From NCBI GenBank assembly GCA_016786725.1, contig JAEUVU010000004.1, positions 62,001 through 126,000 on the forward strand: a DNA stretch of 64,000 nucleotides, read 5' to 3'. This stretch comes from Ferruginibacter sp. Lineage in GTDB: Bacteria; Bacteroidota; Bacteroidia; Chitinophagales; Chitinophagaceae. A program made the position numbers and the translations under genes. This document shows, piece by piece, positions 1 through 8,646 of the stretch. The notes under the pieces were generated by a model, which had not been told where the DNA came from, ran no database searches, and saw only the letters and a list, made by a program, of their open reading frames with translations. Every line of letters begins with the position of its first letter. Within the stretch, counting starts at the first letter, position 1.

Positions 1-2
1 GT

Positions 3-3000
3 GGCGAAACAGAAATACAGGCTAAGCCTGAAATGAGTAACTGGCATGTTGATGCAAAAGGATCGCTGAATATTGCAGCGCCCATTGTACAAAAAGCCGA
101 AGATGATAAAGAGCTGCAGAAAAAAGAAGGAGAGGAGCAGGAAGAAGAAAAAATAAGCTTAAGCCCGGTTAAAGCAATTCAGAAAAAAGTTACCGATGAT
201 CTTGAAGCCGAAAATGCAGGCAGTGTTGAAACAGATACTTTATCTGTAACACCCATTAGCCTCCAAACAAAAACACAAAACGAAAACAGTTCTTTGAAAA
301 ATAATACCAATGTTCCTGTTCAGCAAAATGCCGCTATACACGAACGTGGCCCTCCGGTGCAGTTGAAGGCAGAAACCGGTACCATACAATGCTCGGTAAT
401 TGATGATGCACTGGAATATACCAGCCTGGGGGCATTGATGGACTGCGTTGATATTACAGATGCAGATGCCACATCGGCCTGCCTGTTGGGCAAAGCCAGC
501 GAAATAGCCATGCACATACCGGGTTATAAAGCGCTGAGGGTTGTGCTTAACCGGGATCCGATAACCGGCGATTATGTAGAAAGAAACGGCCATAACTTTT
601 TAGAAGCTGCATTCGATATAATGCCAGGCGGCGAACTGTTGTACCAGAAATTAGACGAACAACAGCAACTGGATGCTGCCGCTGCATGGATTGATGGTAA
701 GATAACTGACCTTGAATCTATTGTGGACAGCCTGTTCAGCAATTTTGATCAGTTTTGGAATGGCCTGGGCATTACCGACTTTGGATCACCGATGGATGTA
801 CTGCGTGAAGGTGCAGGCATTGTACTGGGCTTCATTGAAAGCATTATCAGCTTTGCTGTAGATGCAGCATTGGAATTGCTGGAAATGGTAAAAGATTTCC
901 TGCTTGAAAAAATTGTAGAATTCATTCAGGAACATACCACAGCATTTCCATTGCTATGCCTCATACTGGGCGAAAACCCGATAACCAAAGAACCTGTTGA
1001 TCCTACCGGAACCAATATACTGAATGCATTGCTTGAGCTGGGTGGCGAAGAAGGAAGGATACAGCGGGACCAGATGATGGATACCGGAACCTTTGAAAAA
1101 GTGGCTGGTTATATTGATGAAGGTATTTCGGTATTCAGCGGTTTGTACGATGCCATCATACTTGGGTTCAATAATATCTGGGATATTGTAAGCATTGATG
1201 CCCTGATGGACCCGGTTGGTACGTTTACACAGATCTACAACATTTTTGCCGATCCGGTTATAAAAGTACTCGATTTTGTAGGCAGGGTAATTGAAGAAAT
1301 ACTGAAGCTGGTTAAAGAAGTATTGTTTAAACGTATCAGCGAAGAAGCAAAAAAAGTAAGGGGATACTTCCTGGTAACACTGCTTATTGGTACCGATCCG
1401 TTTACCGGCGAAGCCGTTGACCCATCGGTTGAAAATATCATCCATGGCTTTATGAGCCTGATGGATGGCGGGGAAGAACAGTTTCAGCAGATGAAGGAAA
1501 GCGGCGCTATTGCCAGAACGGTGGCCAAGGTAGATAAAGCGGTGAAGAAACTGAACATGACTTTGGAATCCATCATTCAGTTATTTACTGATTTGTGGAA
1601 TTCATTTACGTTCAGCGATTTCTTAACGCCCATACCAACCTTCCAGCGCATCATTGCCACATTTGGCGAACCGATAGGAAGGCTGGTTGCATTTGTAGTG
1701 GAGATTGTGAAGATTGTTATTACCGTCATTCTGGAAATAATGAATTTCCCGTTTGATACGGTCAATAACATCATCACCCGCAGCATGGCGGCTTTTCACA
1801 GCATTAAAAAAGATCCGATAGGATTTTTAAAAAACCTGCTCAGGGCCATCAAGCAGGGCTTTATACAGTTCTTTGATAACATTGTTACGCATTTGATAAA
1901 TGGCGTCGTCGGGTGGCTGATGAGTGAATTAAAAGATGCCGGCATTCCGGAGCTTACCGATTTCTCATTACAGGGAGTAATTGGCTGGGTGCTGGAAGTG
2001 CTGGGATTAACCATGGAAAAAATATGGGAAAAGCTGGCGGCACACCCACGCATTGGCCCGGCAAGGGTTGCCCGTTTGCGTAGCATGATAAACACACTCG
2101 AAGGCATCTGGACCTTTATAAAAGATGTGCAGGAAAGAGGCATGGCCGCCATCTGGGATAAAATTCAGGAGCAGTTGAGTAACCTTTGGAATGTAGTACT
2201 GGATGCAGTGAAGAACTGGATAATGGAAACCATCATCACACAGGTAACTGTTAAGCTGCTCGGTATGCTCGATCCAACAGGTATCATGGCAGTGATAAAC
2301 AGTTGTATTGCCATCTACAGTGCCATACAAAGCTTTATCAAGTACCTGCGTGAAATGCTGGAGATACTGAATGCATTTGTAAATGGCGTGGCAGATATTG
2401 CAGAAGGCAATGTAACCACTGCAGCAAATTACTTAGAAAGCACAATGGGCCGTGCAATGCCGATAGTAATTGGTTTCCTTGCCAACCAGGTTGGCCTGGG
2501 CGGTGTGGGCAGAAGGGTAGGTGAGATGATTGAAAGTGTAAGAACCATGGTGGATGAAGCTTTAACGTGGCTGGTAAATAAGGCAGTGGATACGGGGATG
2601 AGTTTATTGGATAGGGTGATGGGAACAGGGGGAAGCGGAGACCCTGTTGCTGGCGTAAAACAAAGTTTGCACCAGGCAGAAACACCTTACTTATCTAATG
2701 GAGCAATCAGGCATGAAGAAGCACAAACTGTTGCACAAACTGTCGCAACACAAAATTCTTCTGTTGTCAGTTCTATCCAGGTTCAGGATGGGGGTAATAG
2801 CTGGAATTACAATATCATCCAACGATCCGAAGAACCTGGCCCTAGAAAAGAAGAAGTTGCAGCAGACGTAGGTGTTAGTGATTTATATTTTGATAGGGTA
2901 AACGATACGTATTATCAGGTAACAGCAATTACCGGGGAAAGATGTTCAATGCGGTTATTAAACATTACAATATCCAGTGTTACTTACGATATTGCTACGG

Positions 3001-3662
3001 TAAGAGAAAACACTACATCGGGTAGTTGGCAAAAATTAATGCCAGGAGGATCTGCACCTGTACGAAATGGAGATCTTATCAAAGTGCCGTATAAAACCGG
3101 GTCATACCTGGCGTATATAACAGAGCCTTTTGGCCCTGGGGTGGTAACTTATCAGTTTAGAGGACAGAATGGCAAGCATGGAAAAAACTTTTTAGAGTTT
3201 GTTGAAATGCTAAGTCGCGGACAAATTTATGTAATTAGAGTTGATGCGGCTATGCTGAGAGGGGAAACGCCGTCGGCAGCACTACGGGCATGGGCACAGG
3301 GACGGCTGGCACCAACAGATATTGACCCTGCGTTTCCGTCTTTAACGGTAGATAGTACTGCCCAGGCAGATCACATTGTGCCGTTTAGTGAAATAATAGT
3401 AATGACGAATTTTGATTTATTAACGGTTGAGCAACAAATTGCTGTTTTAAACCTGCAATCAAATTTTGTAGCGTTAAGCCAGCGGGCAAATGGCTCAAAA
3501 GGTTCTAGGTCTTATTCACAATGGACAAGGCATGCAGATTTAGGGATAGATGTTGATGCCAGTTTTAGAAGGCAAATGATGCGTAGAGAAGTAGAAGCCA
3601 GACAGGCAGTTGAAGCTAAAATTGCGGAGTATTTGGCAATGAATCTTTCTCCTGAACCGTAA
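3..3662 (+). CDS. Large eCIS-locus protein with C-terminal HNH-like nuclease domain (5' partial)
   Basis: The frame is open to the left edge, with ten codons before the first Met at 33, so the N-terminus lies outside the window. Residues are counted from that Met. Visible order: a Lys/Glu-rich stretch (about 28-45), then some 700 residues of long amphipathic and hydrophobic helices, partly built from a repeat whose DPITG-like motif recurs at residues 175, 315 and 455. A Ser/Gln/Thr-rich linker follows (about 865-920), then a globular C-terminus. The last 110 residues carry D1113-H1114-IVP, N1140 and N1153-GSKG, the layout of an HNH-type nuclease. Three same-strand genes follow with gaps of 24-36 nt: two DUF4157 proteins and an AAA+ ATPase. 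Inference: a toxin cargo or effector of an extracellular contractile injection system. No immunity-like gene follows. The helical region could instead be structural; the nuclease family is unconfirmed. Confidence 0.7.
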   Translation, partial: GETEIQAKPEMSNWHVDAKGSLNIAAPIVQKAEDDKELQKKEGEEQEEEKISLSPVKAIQKKVTDDLEAENAGSVETDTLSVTPISLQTKTQNENSSLKNNTNVPVQQNAAIHERGPPVQLKAETGTIQCSVIDDALEYTSLGALMDCVDITDADATSACLLGKASEIAMHIPGYKALRVVLNRDPITGDYVERNGHNFLEAAFDIMPGGELLYQKLDEQQQLDAAAAWIDGKITDLESIVDSLFSNFDQFWNGLGITDFGSPMDVLREGAGIVLGFIESIISFAVDAALELLEMVKDFLLEKIVEFIQEHTTAFPLLCLILGENPITKEPVDPTGTNILNALLELGGEEGRIQRDQMMDTGTFEKVAGYIDEGISVFSGLYDAIILGFNNIWDIVSIDALMDPVGTFTQIYNIFADPVIKVLDFVGRVIEEILKLVKEVLFKRISEEAKKVRGYFLVTLLIGTDPFTGEAVDPSVENIIHGFMSLMDGGEEQFQQMKESGAIARTVAKVDKAVKKLNMTLESIIQLFTDLWNSFTFSDFLTPIPTFQRIIATFGEPIGRLVAFVVEIVKIVITVILEIMNFPFDTVNNIITRSMAAFHSIKKDPIGFLKNLLRAIKQGFIQFFDNIVTHLINGVVGWLMSELKDAGIPELTDFSLQGVIGWVLEVLGLTMEKIWEKLAAHPRIGPARVARLRSMINTLEGIWTFIKDVQERGMAAIWDKIQEQLSNLWNVVLDAVKNWIMETIITQVTVKLLGMLDPTGIMAVINSCIAIYSAIQSFIKYLREMLEILNAFVNGVADIAEGNVTTAANYLESTMGRAMPIVIGFLANQVGLGGVGRRVGEMIESVRTMVDEALTWLVNKAVDTGMSLLDRVMGTGGSGDPVAGVKQSLHQAETPYLSNGAIRHEEAQTVAQTVATQNSSVVSSIQVQDGGNSWNYNIIQRSEEPGPRKEEVAADVGVSDLYFDRVNDTYYQVTAITGERCSMRLLNITISSVTYDIATVRENTTSGSWQKLMPGGSAPVRNGDLIKVPYKTGSYLAYITEPFGPGVVTYQFRGQNGKHGKNFLEFVEMLSRGQIYVIRVDAAMLRGETPSAALRAWAQGRLAPTDIDPAFPSLTVDSTAQADHIVPFSEIIVMTNFDLLTVEQQIAVLNLQSNFVALSQRANGSKGSRSYSQWTRHADLGIDVDASFRRQMMRREVEARQAVEAKIAEYLAMNLSPEP

Positions 3663-3686
3663 AAATTTTAAAAATTTGGAAAAAAT

Positions 3687-5873
3687 ATGAAACCTTCCAT
3701 CTACCGTCGCACACGCCGCCGCACCGCTTCGCATGAAGCTATCAATACAAATAAAGAAAGCAAACAGGATCAGCAGTTCTTTGGCGAAACAACGCATGAA
3801 CCTTTCTTTAAACCTGCAATGGCTATGCAGCAAAGCGTACAGCGTAAATGCGCCGATTGCGAAAAAGAAGATAAAGTACAAAGGGCCCCCGAAAAAAAGG
3901 AAGAAGAAAAAGTAATGAAGAAGGAAGAAAAGAAAGAAGAAAAACTGCAAAGGGCACCTGATAAAAAAGAAGAAGAAAAAAAAGTACAGAAGAAAGAAGA
4001 TAAGAAGGAAGAAGAAAAGGTGATGAAGAAGGAAGAAAAGAAAGAAGAAGATAAAGTTAAAAAAAAGGAAGGTGCGGCAACATCATCCAATACAGCTACT
4101 ACTGCGTCAAACTATATTGGCTCTATTAATGGCAAAGGCCAGAGTATGACTGCCAGCGTGCAATCATTTTACGAGAACCGTATTGGGGCCGATTTCAGTG
4201 ATGTAAAAATTCATACCGGAAAGGAAGCTGCTGAATCGGCAAAAGATATCAATGCACAGGCCTATGCTTATGGAAATCATATTGTTTTTAATGAAGGCAA
4301 ATATCAGCCAGAAACGTGTGAGGGTAAGCATTTGCTGGCGCATGAACTTACGCATGTAGTGCAGCAAAACGCTGCCGGAGAACTTATCAGCAGGGCCCCG
4401 GATGATGGTCATGATCTTACTTCTTCATTACTTTCCGGGGATACCGAACTTGAAAAATGTTTCGACAATGAAATAATTATAAGGCCATTTAGCAAAGGCG
4501 GCCATGTAAAAAAATTACAACAAGGTTTGATGGCATTGGGGATACCATTGCCAAGATTTAAGGATGATGGCGATTATGGTTCTGAAACTATTAAAGGTGT
4601 GAGAACTTTCCAGGAGAAAGCACAGATGGACACAAGCGAATGGGATGGTATAGTTGGCAGAAAAACCATTGGCCTGATGGACATGAGCCTTCGCAATTCC
4701 GGTATTACTAAAGACCCTGATAAAGCAAAAGATGATTTTGTATTAAAAGACGAAAAGAAAAAAATAAAAGATGAATCATGCAAAGGCAAAAGTGCTGATA
4801 AGCCTTGCACCGATATAGAGAAAGACATTGATGCAGGGGTGGATAGTGTAGTTGCTTTAATAGATAAAGTGGAGAGTAAGCAATTGCCGCCTGTTGTAGA
4901 TGGAAAAACTGATTACCCGGCTGTCTTTAATCTTTTATTCCGCTTTAATGATACGAGACCGGTTGAAGAAAAGGTAAAAGAGGTTAAGCAAAATTATGCA
5001 GATACAAAAAGCTTTGTAAAATTATTGAAGACCGATAAAAGCCTTATCCGGTGCGGTACTGAGTGTGATGGCGGGTGCCGAAGTGGTTCACCGGCCAATC
5101 ATCATTTTGACGAAACAACACAAAAGCATATCATTACTTTTTGTCCGGATTTTGCTACCAGAAAAGACAGCAAACTGGTACTTTTGCACGAATGTCATCA
5201 TGCAGCTGTAAAAGGCTCAAGGGATATTGCATACGGCAATACAAGGCTTGTTGAGAAGCTGGATCATTTAAAAGCCCTGTTAAACGCTGCAACCTTCCAT
5301 TTGTACGCCGGTATGGTTGATGATCCCACCAGTGTAACCATCGGTCCAACGGTAAAAGACACCAATGCTATAAAGGATAATACTGCAAAGGGAAAAGTTG
5401 ACCTTGCACTTGCTTTTATACAACAATGGTTCAGGTTGGTAACATTTGATATTTCGGAAACTGTAACCGCTATGGAAGAGGCCAATGTCAAAGGCCATTA
5501 TGTTGAACTGGGATATAGCGACATTGTAAATTCGTTTCACAAGTGGTTTGGTATAACCAGCCAACCGGCTCCACCGTCTAAAAAAGATATAACAAAAGTA
5601 AAAGCTATTGAAGAGCGGACCAATACAATGGAAGACGCTTTTAAACAGGCTTTTAATATAAAAGAATCAGCAGGAGGAAGTTTATGGGAAAGAGGGCCGG
5701 GTAAAGAGATACAGCTAAATAAGACAACTACCGATCTTGAAATAAAGCGCCTTGTTATTGCATTGTTACAGGAATTGGTACATGCTACACCGGATATCAG
5801 TGCAGCATCGGAACCTTTATATGTGGGTTCAATAAACGATATAAGGAACAGGAGAGCACTGGATCCGCAGTAA
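3687..5873 (+). CDS. DUF4157 (eCIS core) protein with peptidoglycan-binding-like and metallopeptidase-like domains
   Basis: 728 residues with no signal peptide. The N-terminus is Arg-rich, followed by a conserved segment with FFGETTHEPFF and a CADC (CxxC) motif (to about residue 62). Next comes a Lys/Glu repeat linker (about 65-130), then the DUF4157 domain (about 140-226) ending in H219-ELTH-VVQQ. Residues about 265-332 resemble a PG_binding_1 domain (KKLQQGLMALG, then DGDYGSETIKGVRTFQ). The C-terminal part has a second HExxH, H501-ECHH, in a LLHECHHAAVKG context, suggesting a zinc metallopeptidase. DUF4157 is the hallmark domain of proteins encoded with extracellular contractile injection systems. 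The first ~225 residues are nearly the same as in the next gene, but the rest is unrelated, so the N-terminus looks like a shared delivery or processing module. Activity and target are inferred only. Confidence 0.85.
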   Translation: MKPSIYRRTRRRTASHEAINTNKESKQDQQFFGETTHEPFFKPAMAMQQSVQRKCADCEKEDKVQRAPEKKEEEKVMKKEEKKEEKLQRAPDKKEEEKKVQKKEDKKEEEKVMKKEEKKEEDKVKKKEGAATSSNTATTASNYIGSINGKGQSMTASVQSFYENRIGADFSDVKIHTGKEAAESAKDINAQAYAYGNHIVFNEGKYQPETCEGKHLLAHELTHVVQQNAAGELISRAPDDGHDLTSSLLSGDTELEKCFDNEIIIRPFSKGGHVKKLQQGLMALGIPLPRFKDDGDYGSETIKGVRTFQEKAQMDTSEWDGIVGRKTIGLMDMSLRNSGITKDPDKAKDDFVLKDEKKKIKDESCKGKSADKPCTDIEKDIDAGVDSVVALIDKVESKQLPPVVDGKTDYPAVFNLLFRFNDTRPVEEKVKEVKQNYADTKSFVKLLKTDKSLIRCGTECDGGCRSGSPANHHFDETTQKHIITFCPDFATRKDSKLVLLHECHHAAVKGSRDIAYGNTRLVEKLDHLKALLNAATFHLYAGMVDDPTSVTIGPTVKDTNAIKDNTAKGKVDLALAFIQQWFRLVTFDISETVTAMEEANVKGHYVELGYSDIVNSFHKWFGITSQPAPPSKKDITKVKAIEERTNTMEDAFKQAFNIKESAGGSLWERGPGKEIQLNKTTTDLEIKRLVIALLQELVHATPDISAASEPLYVGSINDIRNRRALDPQ

Positions 5874-5909
5874 CTAAAAATTGCTGTTTAAAAAAGTAAA
5901 CAAATAATT

Positions 5910-7262
5910 ATGAAATCAGCTAATATACGCCGCCGCTACCGCAGGTCCGCTGCTAAGGAAGCAGTCGCCTCTAAAAAAGAGAATCAGTCAGAACAACAAT
6001 TTTTTGGCGAAACAACACATGAACCTTTCTTTAAACCTGCAATGGCTGTGCAACAAAATTTACAACGCAAGTGCGCCGACTGCGAAAAAGAAGATAAAGT
6101 GCAACGATCTCCCGAGACAAAAGAAGAAGAAAAAGTAATGAAGAAGGAAGAAAAGAAGGAGGAGAAAGTGCAGCGGACTTCTGATAAAAAAGAAGAAGAG
6201 AAAAAAGTGCAGAAGAAAGGTGATCAGAGAGAAGAAGAGAAGGTGATGAAGAAAGAAGAAAAAAAGGAAGAGGAAAAAGTAAACAAAAAAGAGGATGCTG
6301 CATCAACAAACAGTACAACCACTACCGCTTCAAATTATATAAGCTCCATTAACGGTAAAGGCCAAAGTATGGATGCCGGCGTGCAATCATTTTACGAAAA
6401 CAGGATAGGAGCTGATTTTAGTGATGTAAAAATACATACCGGTAAAGAAGCAGCCGACTCTGCCAAAGATATCAATGCACAGGCCTATGCTTATGGCAAT
6501 CATATTGTTTTTAACGAAGGTAAATATCAGCCGCAAACAAGTGAGGGTAAACATTTGCTGGCGCATGAGCTGGCGCATGTGGTGCAGCAGCTTTCTGGAA
6601 ATAAACAGGTAAACCGAATCTCGTGTGGCGAAACGCCACCAACTGCACCCCCACGTGTAGCACAAGGGCAACGAAATACAATTGATGCAAGAGCACAAGC
6701 TATTATAGACATTGCAGCTGATGCAACTGTTGCAGCATCTACCAGAGCAGTGAATGTGGTAAGCCAGATAATTTGCCAGTATTTCCCTGGTGAAGCAGCC
6801 AAGGTAGATTCTGTAATATATAATGCTGCTGAGGGGGGATTAGATACCAGTAGCATAGGTAGCGGAGCAACTACAACTGGCCGTATTACAGTTGGAGACT
6901 ATTTTTTAACAAATACAGATAGCAGGAACTTTGCCAGGAGAGTTTTGCAGGTTGGACACGAGATCGATCATATTAATCAATATCGTACCGGCCTGGCAGG
7001 CCACAATAACCGTTTTGAAAGAGAATTTCTTGCTCACTATAATAATGCAATTGCCGACGAATTTGAAGGGACAGGCAGAATGTCAAGAAGTACCAGGTTA
7101 AATATTATTGATGGCGCACTTGATTATTATTTATGCATATCAACAGCTCTTCAAACTCAATATGCAACTCATCGAAGTACTTTGCGCACAAGCCGCCAGG
7201 CCTTAATTGATACTGGCAGGGTCGGTACCCCACCTCCCGAGCCTACGGCCTGCACTCACTAA
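5910..7262 (+). CDS. DUF4157 (eCIS core) protein with second HExxH C-terminal domain
   Basis: 450 residues. Layout matches the upstream gene: Arg-rich start, FFGETTHEPFF segment, CADC motif, Lys/Glu repeat linker, and the DUF4157 domain with its HELAH at exactly the same residue (219). After about residue 235 the similarity stops. The unique C-terminus (about 235-450) contains H350-EIDH followed by REFLAHYNNAIADEF, a plausible zinc-peptidase-like helix pair with a downstream Glu/His. The start follows a 36-nt gap after the previous stop, and the AAA+ ATPase gene begins 28 nt downstream, so the genes are probably co-transcribed. Family knowledge: DUF4157 proteins accompany eCIS particles as cargo or tail-associated factors. 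Inference: a second effector built on the same leader. Substrate unknown; the C-terminal domain could also be non-catalytic. Confidence 0.82.
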   Translation: MKSANIRRRYRRSAAKEAVASKKENQSEQQFFGETTHEPFFKPAMAVQQNLQRKCADCEKEDKVQRSPETKEEEKVMKKEEKKEEKVQRTSDKKEEEKKVQKKGDQREEEKVMKKEEKKEEEKVNKKEDAASTNSTTTTASNYISSINGKGQSMDAGVQSFYENRIGADFSDVKIHTGKEAADSAKDINAQAYAYGNHIVFNEGKYQPQTSEGKHLLAHELAHVVQQLSGNKQVNRISCGETPPTAPPRVAQGQRNTIDARAQAIIDIAADATVAASTRAVNVVSQIICQYFPGEAAKVDSVIYNAAEGGLDTSSIGSGATTTGRITVGDYFLTNTDSRNFARRVLQVGHEIDHINQYRTGLAGHNNRFEREFLAHYNNAIADEFEGTGRMSRSTRLNIIDGALDYYLCISTALQTQYATHRSTLRTSRQALIDTGRVGTPPPEPTACTH

Positions 7263-7290
7263 CGATAAATAAATCTTACTATATTTATAT

Positions 7291-8646
7291 ATGCTATTCC
7301 CGCTACACAATAAAGAACTGGAAACTAAGTTTGAAAAAATATTTTCAAGTCTGAGGATATTGATTACAGCCCGTATAGAAAAGCATCTGCAAAAAGGAAA
7401 CCTTGATATTAATCAATGGGTAGATAAAAATTTAGATAACGATTTTTCAGCTATCAATACTGTATTTATTGCTAAACCTGATGTAGGATTTTTCGAAAAG
7501 ATAATATTAACTGTAGCGTTGATACCCCATCTGCAACCCAATTTCTTCGAGCCAATCATTGCAGAGCAATTACCCAACGGCGGCGATTTTCCGGAGTTTG
7601 GCGGCATTCGTGCTACCAATCACCGCAGCCTGTTACCCACAGGCGAAACGATACAGTTTATTTTAGCCGGTACCAATATAGAAGACCGCTTAAAAGTGCA
7701 GCAATATTTTGAAGAAGAACATTTCTTTTTTAAGCAGGGCATTTTATGGCTGGAACCGGTGAAGGAAGGAGAACCAAAAATGAGCGGCAGAATAATTCTT
7801 GCGCAGGATTGGATTGATAAGATATTGTTTGATAAAGAGACAGCACCACGCTTTGGACTGGATTTTCCTGCAAAGAAGATCGTTACCAATATGGAATGGA
7901 ATGATGTGGTATTGCATCCACATACATTGCAGCAGGTAAATGATATTGGCGTTTGGTTAAAATTCAACCACCTGGTGCAGGATGATACGAATCTGGGACG
8001 AAAAATAAAACCAGGATACCGGGTACTTTTTTATGGCCCCTCGGGCACCGGTAAAACCCTCACCACCGCTTTGCTAGGCAGGCAGTTTGGTAAAGATGTT
8101 TACCGGATAGACCTGTCGCAGATCGTATCTAAATTTATTGGTGAAACAGAAAAAAACCTGGAAACCGTTTTTAAAAAAGCTGAAACAAAAGACTGGATAT
8201 TGTTTTTTGATGAAGCGGATGCCTTGTTTGGCAAACGTACCAATGTAAGCAGCGCTCATGATAAATATGCCAACCAGGAAGTAAGTTATTTATTGCAACG
8301 GGTTGAGGATTATCCCGGCCTGCTTATCCTGGCATCTAACTTTAAAAGTAATCTGGACGATGCTTTTCTCCGTCGTTTTCATTCATTGGTACATTTCCCT
8401 ATGCCGGTTGCATCCGAACGCTTAATGCTTTGGAAAAAATCAATGCCCGAAAATTTAACCTTACATACTTCTGCAAGTTTAGAAGACCTGGCCAAACAAT
8501 ATGAGATGACTGGTGCCTCTATTTTAAATGCTGTGCATTTTGCAACCCTGCAATGCCATGCCCGTAATGAAGCAACTATTTACCAGGCCGATTTGCTGGA
8601 AGGAATCAAAAAAGAATTCTTTAAAGAAGAAAGGTCATTTGCCTAA
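7291..8646 (+). CDS. AAA+ ATPase of eCIS type (Afp15/Pvc15-like)
   Basis: 451 residues. The N-terminal half (1-235) has no motif I recognise. The AAA+ core follows with Walker A GPSGTGKT (residues about 250-257), Walker B FFDEAD around residue 307, and arginine-finger candidates in DAFLRRF. In eCIS loci such as Afp and Pvc, an AAA+ ATPase of this type is a conserved component thought to help assemble or load the particle. Its place directly after two DUF4157 genes is the strongest sign that the left end of the window belongs to an eCIS locus. It is the last gene of the cluster; its stop overlaps the stop of the convergent flavoprotein gene by 4 nt. A stand-alone FtsH/Cdc48-type helper ATPase is the alternative, but less likely in this setting. 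Confidence 0.85.
   Translation: MLFPLHNKELETKFEKIFSSLRILITARIEKHLQKGNLDINQWVDKNLDNDFSAINTVFIAKPDVGFFEKIILTVALIPHLQPNFFEPIIAEQLPNGGDFPEFGGIRATNHRSLLPTGETIQFILAGTNIEDRLKVQQYFEEEHFFFKQGILWLEPVKEGEPKMSGRIILAQDWIDKILFDKETAPRFGLDFPAKKIVTNMEWNDVVLHPHTLQQVNDIGVWLKFNHLVQDDTNLGRKIKPGYRVLFYGPSGTGKTLTTALLGRQFGKDVYRIDLSQIVSKFIGETEKNLETVFKKAETKDWILFFDEADALFGKRTNVSSAHDKYANQEVSYLLQRVEDYPGLLILASNFKSNLDDAFLRRFHSLVHFPMPVASERLMLWKKSMPENLTLHTSASLEDLAKQYEMTGASILNAVHFATLQCHARNEATIYQADLLEGIKKEFFKEERSFA

Noticed and set aside
3540..4090. Antisense open frames over the start of the DUF4157 gene
   Set aside because: They arise from the Lys/Glu codon repeats (GAA/AAG), giving Phe/Ser/Leu-rich shadows with no domain, start context or conservation logic.
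3..8646. Prophage remnant
   Set aside because: No integrase, portal, capsid or terminase genes; DUF4157 plus this AAA+ ATPase points to an eCIS instead.
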